A stretch of 31,566 nucleotides of DNA, taken from the NCBI GenBank assembly GCA_964343805.1, contig CAYFLR010000069.1, positions 1 to 31,566 on the forward strand, read 5' to 3'. Origin of the DNA: CAYFLR01 sp964343805. Its GTDB lineage: Bacteria; Bdellovibrionota_B; Oligoflexia; CAYFLR01. A program made the position numbers and the translations under genes. This document shows, piece after piece, positions 25,055-31,566 of the stretch. Under the pieces are notes generated by a model. The model saw only the letters and a program-made list of their open reading frames with translations. It was not told the DNA's origin and ran no database searches. Position 1 is the stretch's first letter. Each line of letters starts with the position of its first letter.

Positions 25055-25726
25055 TTATTTATCACCTTTTACTTCAGCAAAAATAAACATTTGCCCTCCT
25101 AAAAGTTTCCAGATAAGAGGGAATTTTAAATATAGTTTTATAAGCAGCAGAGATTTAGGCAACCGACTCTTAGTGGTGTAGGGTAAAAAACGATCTCTGC
25201 TCTCAATGATGTTAAAGCCCTTGAGTTCTAGTAATTCCACAAAAGCTCGATCATCTAAAGGGGTAATATGGTCAAAAAACATCCAAAAGTCTTTCAAGCA
25301 AAAACGAATATTGGGTTGGATAATAATCAGCTTTCCATTTTTACTGAGAATGCGCTTAATTTCTATAATCGTCTTCTCAATTTGCTGGTGGGGTATATGT
25401 TCAAAGAAATTTGATACAAATACCGTATCAACGCTTCCGTCTGCAATGGCGGTCATGTTGGTGGAATCAGAAACTACCACTTGCACATCTTCACTGGCAA
25501 ACTGCTCTACATCAGGGTTTAAATCTAAGGCCGTTTTCTTTTGCGCCTTAATATTGTTTATGAATTCACAATACCCCGCCGCCACCTCCATAATATGTCC
25601 ATTTGGATTCACATATTTTTGGAAAAAATCATTACACAACACTCTCCACATCTCTTTGCGAAAAGTAATTTCATCTCCAAAACGCCGGTGATACATAGCT
25701 TTTAATGTGCCAGACATATTGTTCAT
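25055..25726 (-). CDS. SAM-dependent methyltransferase (class I)
   Basis: This 223-residue Rossmann methyltransferase has motif I as IMEVAAGYCEFI, motif II as ALDLNPDVEQFA, a post-core acidic VVVSDSTNM, and motif IV/V as VDTVFVSNFFEHIPH. A C-terminal hydrophobic stretch (residues about 185-215) may touch the membrane. It probably methylates a sugar or polysaccharide intermediate. It follows the GT2 gene by 17 bases and its stop is one base from the next ATG. Confidence 0.87.
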   Translation of the reverse strand: MNNMSGTLKAMYHRRFGDEITFRKEMWRVLCNDFFQKYVNPNGHIMEVAAGYCEFINNIKAQKKTALDLNPDVEQFASEDVQVVVSDSTNMTAIADGSVDTVFVSNFFEHIPHQQIEKTIIEIKRILSKNGKLIIIQPNIRFCLKDFWMFFDHITPLDDRAFVELLELKGFNIIESRDRFLPYTTKSRLPKSLLLIKLYLKFPLIWKLLGGQMFIFAEVKGDK

Positions 25727-25743
25727 TAGGCTTAAATCCCTTA

Positions 25744-26640
25744 TTAATGAGGGTTAAGGGGTTGAGTCACGTTATCATCTTCTTTATGTGGTAAATAATT
25801 AGGAGGACGACTCTCCAGCTGTTGAACCCTTTCTTCTAACTGATCAACCTTCAGCTTCAAAGCATTCACATGATTACCCGTTTTAACCTGTTTAGCGATT
25901 CTCTCTTCAATCATATCATCGGAGATGAGTAGCTTTTTGAAAAACAGGCTCAGCAAAACCACCAGATACCTTCTACCCATTTCTCGTAAATGTAAATTGG
26001 AAGATCCCCATTTCCTTCCATACCAATTAATAGGAATTTGAGCGATATGATATTTCTGAATTAAGGCCGACAAGGAGAGTTCAATGGTCACATTAAAGTG
26101 ACTCGAAAAGTAGGGACCACAGTCTTCAATCACATGACTACGAAATGCCTTGAAAGCGTTGGTGAGATCATTAAAACGAGTTAAAAACAGGAGCTGGATC
26201 ATTTTATTTACAATCCGATTCACAAAGAGTTTGAAGGGGGGATAATCTTTAACCACAGAGCCCTTCAAAAAACGTGAACCAAAAACACAGTCATAGCCCT
26301 CTTCGATTTTTCGATAATACCTTACAATATCTTTAGGATCATCTGACTGGTCCGCCATAACAATCACTATTACATCACCTTTAGTATTGGCTAAACCAGA
26401 CCTTATGGCTCTTCCAAAACCACCAGGGGCAGTGCGGTTTACCAATCGAATGGCAGGATTATCCTTAATCATGGACTCAACCACCTGGGGAGTCTCGTCG
26501 ACACTGTTATCATTAACTATTACCAACTCATAAGGGATTTTCTCTTCCGCCAACAAAGGGGTTATTTCATCCACCGTTAGCTTGATGTTCTTGGCTTCAT
26601 TATAGGCTGGTATCACAATAGAGAGTTTAAGTTGATCCAT
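25744..26640 (-). CDS. Family 2 glycosyltransferase (polyprenyl-phosphate sugar transferase-like) with a C-terminal coiled coil
   Basis: The GT-A domain shows IVIPAYNEAKNIKLTV at the start and IVNDNSVDETPQVVE. The metal site is MADQSDDP (D97, D100, D101), followed by GSRFLKGSVV and KWGSSNLH. This pattern matches DPM1/polyprenyl-phosphate mannosyl- or glucosyl-transferases. The terminal 60 residues form a predicted coiled coil (LKLKVDQLEERVQQLESR) not typical of the short family, perhaps for complex formation. It is the first gene of the minus-strand operon and would supply polyprenyl-phosphate sugars to the GT-C-like membrane proteins encoded divergently. Confidence 0.88.
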   Translation of the reverse strand: MDQLKLSIVIPAYNEAKNIKLTVDEITPLLAEEKIPYELVIVNDNSVDETPQVVESMIKDNPAIRLVNRTAPGGFGRAIRSGLANTKGDVIVIVMADQSDDPKDIVRYYRKIEEGYDCVFGSRFLKGSVVKDYPPFKLFVNRIVNKMIQLLFLTRFNDLTNAFKAFRSHVIEDCGPYFSSHFNVTIELSLSALIQKYHIAQIPINWYGRKWGSSNLHLREMGRRYLVVLLSLFFKKLLISDDMIEERIAKQVKTGNHVNALKLKVDQLEERVQQLESRPPNYLPHKEDDNVTQPLNPH

Positions 26641-26705
26641 TTAAACCTCAACGCACTTAAAATTAAACTAAAACGATTGAGTAGGAGATCACAGTTTGCT
26701 ATAAA

Positions 26706-26724
26706 AAACAATCATAAATTGTTT
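26706..26724. promoter_or_regulatory. Perfect 7-bp inverted repeat in the divergent promoter region
   Basis: AAACAAT and ATTGTTT are complementary with a five-base spacer (19 bases in all). It lies in the 157-base region between the GT2 and membrane-protein genes, a likely place for an operator. AT-rich DNA makes chance possible. Confidence 0.35.
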
Positions 26725-26797
26725 AACTAGAAGATTCTAAGAAAAAGTAAATAAAAGCAAACAGCTAGTCTTTTGATGTGCTGATTTAGAGGTCTCA

Positions 26798-28651
26798 TTG
26801 ATTCGACCCGTTAAAATTTATCAATTCCTTAATGAAAAGACTGTATCAATTGGTCTTATTGCCCTTTTTCTGATCTATTCTATGGTGGCCTACGGAGCCA
26901 ACTCCTATTATTTAGTATTGGCTAACCAAATCCTCCGCATCCTCTTTTTCTTTCTATTTCTCATGGTGCCCGGCTATTGCATGGCTAGGCTGATTAATAA
27001 AGACTATTTTGATCAAAGCACCTCTTTACTCCTTGCGGCTCCCTTCTCCATCCTGCTCTATATTGCCATATTTTGCCTCTTACAGCCTTTTACCGCCCCG
27101 CCCTGGGCCTACCTTACCCTCACTTTAGCTAGCTTTGGACTGATAGGATTTCTCTGTTTTAAGCGATTAAAGGGAGAGCTTTTTCAGTTTAAGAAGCTGT
27201 CTCGTGAAGAGAAGTATGGAATTCTTATGGTCTTAATGGCCGCCCTCATTGCCTCTTGCTATGTTGCGGTGGCAGCTAAAAATCCTTCGGAAGTTTACTT
27301 ACTAAATAATTGGAACCTGGCTCAGCGCGGGTTCAGTGACCTCCCCATAGATAATCGCCTTCAATACGATGTGGCTCGTATATTTGCTCACAACCGCCCC
27401 CTAGAAAGTTTCTTTTTCTATGATCCCTACTGGAGCATCTCAGATCGTCCTGCAATGGTGGGTTTTCTCAACGCATTAGTTGCCCTCGTCTTTCTTGACC
27501 CGGATCGATACTCCTATTTTAATTATCATCATTTCGGCTTTGTACTTAATTCTCTATTTCTATTTCCTTTAGTGATCTTCTTTAAAACCCTCTTTCCTCG
27601 AAACCGAGTGGCCTATCTGATTCCTTTAGCTGTCATACTGAACGGCTTCATTTTTATGAATATTTACTACACCTGGCCTAAGCTCTTTGCGGTATTTTTT
27701 ACCCTAGCGAGCCTTGTTTTCTGGCAAAAAAAGGAGCTGGGCTGGCTTTCACTTTTTATTATTGGAGCCCTTTGGGGGTTGGCCGCCAACTGTCATACCG
27801 GTTCAGCACTCAGCCTTCCCATTTTAACCATTTTCTTTTTTATTCATTTGTTAATCAAAAGAAAGCCCCACCTCATTGTAAGCTCGCTATTTGCCTTTGT
27901 TCTTTTTCTAATGCCATGGACTCTCTATAAAAAACACTATTCCCCCGATCATCAGACCCTATTGAAAGCTCACTATTTTAAACAGTGTCATAAAGAGAAT
28001 AATCTGTGGAAGGATTGTATATTACCGTTTTTAAAGAAGGGGCCGGATAGGGAGTTTTATGCTCATCGGGTTAAGCAGACAAAGGTGATGTTAACATACC
28101 ACAATCTTAAGGACTTCGTTAATTCAACTTTCAAAGGAGATTGGGTTTCTTATCATCGCACGGCCTTTCCCTTTGAATGGAATAGCCCGGTTGCCACCTT
28201 TGGAGCGGAAAAAATTATTTTGGGATTGCTTTCTTTTGCCTTAATGATTTTAATTTATTTTGTCGGCGTGAATAAACCCCTTCCTTTTCAATTTACCTTT
28301 GTTACCCCCATGGCTCTTTTTATTATTATAAGTTACACACTTAATATTTTTGCTAAATGGCAGTTTCCTATACCTCATAGTCTTCCCTATACGGAGCATG
28401 TTTTGGCAGTGGGAATATTAGCGGGTCTCTCCTTTTCCCTCCATTCATCTATCCGCTATATAGCTATTGGCCTTATATTAATGCGCTTTATGTATTATGT
28501 CATTCAAAGTGCGATTTTTAGAAAGTTTGATGTCTTTGGTTTTTTCAACGTAGTTACCGTGATAGGAATTATCATCCTCTTCTTAATCTATTACAGTTTT
28601 TGTAACTCCTCTTCTAAAAACGAGGAAAGGGGAACAGATGCCCCATCTTAG
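26798..28651 (+). CDS. Multi-pass membrane protein, GT-C-like, first of a tandem pair
   Basis: The 617-residue product has about 12 hydrophobic helices. A loop after the fourth or fifth (around residues 160-220) carries LLNNWNLAQRGFSDLPIDN and FFFYDPYWSISDRP. These Asp-rich loops are where GT-C glycosyltransferases bind polyprenyl-phosphate sugars, so a transferase role is plausible but not shown. Other strong motifs, shared with the next gene, are IYYTWPKLFAVFF, ANCHTGSALSLP and AHYFKQCHKEN. The start is TTG with AGAGG five bases upstream. It overlaps the next gene by 14 bases. No named family is recognised. Confidence 0.85.
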   Translation: MIRPVKIYQFLNEKTVSIGLIALFLIYSMVAYGANSYYLVLANQILRILFFFLFLMVPGYCMARLINKDYFDQSTSLLLAAPFSILLYIAIFCLLQPFTAPPWAYLTLTLASFGLIGFLCFKRLKGELFQFKKLSREEKYGILMVLMAALIASCYVAVAAKNPSEVYLLNNWNLAQRGFSDLPIDNRLQYDVARIFAHNRPLESFFFYDPYWSISDRPAMVGFLNALVALVFLDPDRYSYFNYHHFGFVLNSLFLFPLVIFFKTLFPRNRVAYLIPLAVILNGFIFMNIYYTWPKLFAVFFTLASLVFWQKKELGWLSLFIIGALWGLAANCHTGSALSLPILTIFFFIHLLIKRKPHLIVSSLFAFVLFLMPWTLYKKHYSPDHQTLLKAHYFKQCHKENNLWKDCILPFLKKGPDREFYAHRVKQTKVMLTYHNLKDFVNSTFKGDWVSYHRTAFPFEWNSPVATFGAEKIILGLLSFALMILIYFVGVNKPLPFQFTFVTPMALFIIISYTLNIFAKWQFPIPHSLPYTEHVLAVGILAGLSFSLHSSIRYIAIGLILMRFMYYVIQSAIFRKFDVFGFFNVVTVIGIIILFLIYYSFCNSSSKNEERGTDAPS

Positions 28652-30458
28652 CCATCATAAACTCCGTTTACTTATAAATGAAAAAAGCACCGCCCTTTTA
28701 CTCGGTCTACTTTTTTTTGGCTATGCCTTTTACCGCTATGGATTAGACTCTTTTTTTTCCATACTGGTCATTACAACATTGAAACTGTTGGCTTTTTCAA
28801 TGTTTATCCTACTGCCAGGATACTCTATCGCTCGGCTAATTAATCCCTCCATCTTTAACCAAAGTCGAGCTATCCTTTTATCTGTCTCCTTCTCGATAAT
28901 TTATTATGTTTTTTTCTATACCATTCTCCAACTGCTAGATAGCCCAGCTATTTATTATCTCGTAATCCTGATATTAGGTTATGTGATTATTGCTTTCAGC
29001 TGTTATAAATGGCTCGGTAGGGAGTATTTTTACCATAGTAAACTCTCAACGGATGAGAAGTATGGGTTAGCCATTGTCTTTTTAGCTACTGTCATTGCAG
29101 TGTGTTATAGTGCTGTCCCTGCTAATAGTACTGATGCAGTGGGAGTCTTACATAACTGGGATTTTGCCAAGCGTGGACTCAGCAATTTGTCGGTGGATAA
29201 TCGCCTCCAGTTTGATGTCACCCGTATTTTAGCCCAGGACCTCCCCTTAGAAAGCTTCTTTTTCTACGATCCTTACTGGAGCTTTCAAGATCGCCCTATT
29301 TTGGTAGGTGTTTTAAACGCCTTTCTATCATTAGTCTTGCAGATCCCTAGAGATTTTTCCAATTGGCATTTTCATCTATTTAACACCCTGCTCAACACTC
29401 TCTTTCTTTACCCATTGATTCTCCTTCTTCGACTTTTATTCAAAGACCGGCGGATTGTTTACCTTATCCCAATCGCTGTTTTCTTAAATATTTTTATCTT
29501 TCACAATATCTACTATACTTGGCCTAAACTCTTTGCAGTTTACTTTGGTCTGATCTCCTTATTAATACTCTGGAACGAAAAACCAAGCTGGCTCAACCTT
29601 TTTATAGCTGGGGGCTTGTGGGGCCTCGGAGCCAATTGCCATACCGGCCTAGCCTTAAGTTTGCCAGTTTTTACCCTCTTTCTGTTGGGGTTTCTTTTTA
29701 AAAAGAAGAAGCCACAAATGATTATGATGTTTGTTTTTTCCTTTGTCCTTTTTATGTCCCCGTGGACCATTTTTAAGAAACTCTACGCCCCTGACTTTCA
29801 TAATCTTTTTAAAGCCCACTATTTTAAACAGTGTCATAAGGAAAATCAGCTCATCAAAGAGTGTGTCATTCCCTTTTTAAAAGAAGGACCGGATAAAGAG
29901 TTTTTTGAACGTAGGATTAGTAATACGAAAAAATACTTTGCAGTACACAACATAGAATCCTTCTTCAAATCCTTGGTTAGTGGCAATTGGAAAAAGTATC
30001 ACTCCAACCTCTTCCAAAGAGAGTGGAAGTATCCTTTGGTAGCGCTAGGGACAGGACAAATCTTACTATCTTTTATAATTATTATTTTGTTTTTCTTATT
30101 TAAAATTCTAAAGGGGGTGAGTCCCCATACCCTCTACCCAACTTCACTCATAACTCTATCCCTTTTTATAATTATCAGCTATGGACTCAATGTCTTTGCC
30201 AAATGGCAGTTGACGGTATTGATTGGATTACCCTATTTTGAAATAGTTTTAGCTGTTGCTATATTGACAGGGATCTCATTCTCATTTCACAGGTATTTAA
30301 CGATCATATCAATAGGATTGATTTGCATCCGGTTTGCATACTTGATTATTAAGACATCCACCTATCGACAGTTTGAGATTTTTAGTTTTTTTAATATAGC
30401 TACGGTAGTGGGGATTATCGCCCTCTTTGCAATTTACACAAAAGCAAAGAAGAGTTAG
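28638..30458 (+). CDS. Multi-pass membrane protein, paralogue of the preceding gene
   Basis: The 606-residue protein aligns end to end with its neighbour. It shares NWDFAKRGLSNLSVDNRLQ, FFFYDPYWSFQDRP, IYYTWPKLFAVYF, ANCHTGLALSLP and AHYFKQCHKENQL, and has the same helix pattern. A recent-enough tandem duplication is likely, since short stretches also match in DNA (for example CACTATTTTAAACAGTGTCA in both). The ATG at 28638 lies inside the end of the first gene, so translation is coupled. If GT-C-like, the two copies may add different or successive sugars. It ends in a short convergent space before the CgeB-like gene. Confidence 0.85.
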   Translation: MPHLSHHKLRLLINEKSTALLLGLLFFGYAFYRYGLDSFFSILVITTLKLLAFSMFILLPGYSIARLINPSIFNQSRAILLSVSFSIIYYVFFYTILQLLDSPAIYYLVILILGYVIIAFSCYKWLGREYFYHSKLSTDEKYGLAIVFLATVIAVCYSAVPANSTDAVGVLHNWDFAKRGLSNLSVDNRLQFDVTRILAQDLPLESFFFYDPYWSFQDRPILVGVLNAFLSLVLQIPRDFSNWHFHLFNTLLNTLFLYPLILLLRLLFKDRRIVYLIPIAVFLNIFIFHNIYYTWPKLFAVYFGLISLLILWNEKPSWLNLFIAGGLWGLGANCHTGLALSLPVFTLFLLGFLFKKKKPQMIMMFVFSFVLFMSPWTIFKKLYAPDFHNLFKAHYFKQCHKENQLIKECVIPFLKEGPDKEFFERRISNTKKYFAVHNIESFFKSLVSGNWKKYHSNLFQREWKYPLVALGTGQILLSFIIIILFFLFKILKGVSPHTLYPTSLITLSLFIIISYGLNVFAKWQLTVLIGLPYFEIVLAVAILTGISFSFHRYLTIISIGLICIRFAYLIIKTSTYRQFEIFSFFNIATVVGIIALFAIYTKAKKS

Positions 30459-30506
30459 GAAGTAAAAAAGAATATAAATTTAAACAACCTAGATCTTGTG
30501 AAATAA

Positions 30507-31520
30507 TTAATATTCAGAATTTTCCCGTCTCAATAATTGCTTAGCTCTATAATCCCATGTGTATTTTTTTACAAGATCGAAGGCTTTTTCTTTTAACTGT
30601 ATTCTCTTGTCCTCATTTTCTAGATAATATTTAACTAACCCTCTTAATTCATCAGCTGTAGAGTATTGAGGAACTGTTTCACCAAAGAGTTTATCTAAAT
30701 CACTATTTTTCTCAGAAATACAAAATCCACCACCCGCAATAATGTCAAAGACCCTTACACTGACAAAACCGTCATTTGCCATTTCTTCTGTATAATCACA
30801 AAGGGAAATCTTCGATTGGCTATATAAACAATTTAACCCCATATAGTCAAAATAATCTCCACCAATATACTTCGGGGAAATTATACTTTCCCAGGCTTTG
30901 CCAAAGACTTTAAGGTCATAATCAACTTCACCTAAATCAGTTATTATTTTTCTTTTACCATTTTTAGGGTTTCCAACAAATACAACATCATATTTAATCG
31001 GCAGTGGAAGTGGTGATTTAGAAGATGCTCCAGGTGCCCACTCTGCATCAAACCCCATTTCTTGAATTCTATGAGTAAAAGTAGATGATAGACAATAAAT
31101 TTCATCGTAAGCAGACAGCAACTCAGTATCAACGGACTCCGGGTGACTGTATACCCATAGGATCTTTTTTGGACAATCAGGCAATTTTACCTTGCCACCA
31201 AAAAGGTTAACAACAATATCGGGTTCTATATTAGAAACAACAAACCCCAACCTCCCAATAGCTTTTGTTAATTCATACTGAGCCCAGTAATCTCCCCACA
31301 TAAATTTACGGTATTCATTGTATTCTACATCCGACGGTGAAATTATTTGAACACGCTTACACTTCTTGCCATCGGATAAAAAAACCCGCTGTTGATCAGC
31401 CTTAGTTTTAAAAAAAGCATCAACAACTTTAATTAAAAGAAGTTCAATATAATTAGGATTTCTTTTTAGGAATGCTCTCTTAAAAAATCTGAGTATAAAT
31501 TCTCTTAAAGCGATTTGCAT
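30507..31520 (-). CDS. CgeB/GT4-like glycosyltransferase (Glyco_trans_1_2 type)
   Basis: The 337-residue product has a GT-B look: KILWVYSHPES and EIYCLSSTF in the N-terminal half, YDVVFVGNPKNGKRK at the domain boundary. In the C-terminal half it has SKISLCDYTEEMANDGFVSV, then RVFDIIAGGGFCIS, and finally a helical C-terminus. That order is typical of CgeB-like proteins (spore-maturation CgeB and polysaccharide transferases). I start at the ATG at 31520 because GGAG lies about seven bases upstream; a TTG reading from 31535 would add five residues over that site. The donor and acceptor are unknown. It is a lone minus-strand gene here; its upstream region leaves the window. Confidence 0.8.
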   Translation of the reverse strand: MQIALREFILRFFKRAFLKRNPNYIELLLIKVVDAFFKTKADQQRVFLSDGKKCKRVQIISPSDVEYNEYRKFMWGDYWAQYELTKAIGRLGFVVSNIEPDIVVNLFGGKVKLPDCPKKILWVYSHPESVDTELLSAYDEIYCLSSTFTHRIQEMGFDAEWAPGASSKSPLPLPIKYDVVFVGNPKNGKRKIITDLGEVDYDLKVFGKAWESIISPKYIGGDYFDYMGLNCLYSQSKISLCDYTEEMANDGFVSVRVFDIIAGGGFCISEKNSDLDKLFGETVPQYSTADELRGLVKYYLENEDKRIQLKEKAFDLVKKYTWDYRAKQLLRRENSEY

Positions 31521-31566
31521 GTTTTTCTCCTGCAATGGTATAAGCTCAGCTTCTTTTTCTATAGAA

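Noticed and set aside
25206..25691. Long plus-strand open frame opposite the methyltransferase
   Set aside because: It is antisense to a well-supported gene and shows no ribosome site or family motif.
1..31566. CRISPR arrays, tRNA or rRNA genes
   Set aside because: No regularly spaced repeats, cloverleaf patterns or rRNA-like conserved stretches were seen.

Overview
The window looks like an accessory, envelope-polysaccharide part of a Gram-negative, fairly AT-rich genome. The HNH-endonuclease architecture at 5538-6563, the many small secreted or beta-barrel-like proteins and two sigma-54-type promoters would suit a Bdellovibrionota-like (predatory or delta-type) bacterium. That placement is an inference and is not proven. 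Three runs of N (279-306, 1781-1790, 19014-19115) show that this is a draft or scaffolded assembly, and all three interrupt genes.

Left block (1-5424, all minus strand). This is one operon of sugar-nucleotide and export genes, read in the order rfbC, rfbD, rfbB, ABC permease (Wzm type), ABC ATPase (Wzt type), DegT/DnrJ aminotransferase, and the beginning of a gmhA-like phosphoheptose isomerase that runs off the left edge. It makes dTDP-4-keto-6-deoxyglucose, rhamnose and probably an amino-deoxysugar, and exports a finished O-antigen-like glycan. rfbA is not in the window.

Middle block (5538-18861). An HNH endonuclease is followed by two small beta-barrel-like secreted proteins and an unrecognised secreted Cys-containing protein. 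Next come a tyvelose-epimerase-like SDR and a tightly overlapping three-gene plus-strand operon (10207-16994). That operon encodes two alkaline-phosphatase/sulfatase-superfamily proteins and a multi-pass membrane protein fused to a spermidine-synthase-like domain. I regard it as the best candidate for an undescribed system. A compact trypsin-like protease with a Gly-rich hydrophobic tail and a beta-barrel-like partner follow. Good -24/-12 (sigma-54) promoter matches precede 7002 and 17318.

Decayed island (18858-20766). It holds a frameshifted, gap-interrupted C-terminal fragment of a JetD-like (DUF2220/DUF2399-like) protein, a stretch with two strong hairpins resembling an IS200/IS605-derived non-coding element, and a RelA/SpoT-domain gene that has lost its catalytic core. 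An intact DUF4143 AAA ATPase (20767-21954) follows.

Right block (21967-31520). A minus-strand operon encodes a GT2 glycosyltransferase, a SAM methyltransferase, a second tyvelose-epimerase-like SDR and an LtaS-like sulfatase-fold transferase. It is divergent from two tandemly duplicated multi-pass membrane proteins (GT-C-like). A CgeB-like glycosyltransferase closes the window on the minus strand. Together the flanking blocks point to building, modifying and exporting a surface glycan. The centre is a hotspot of decayed defence- or stress-related genes.
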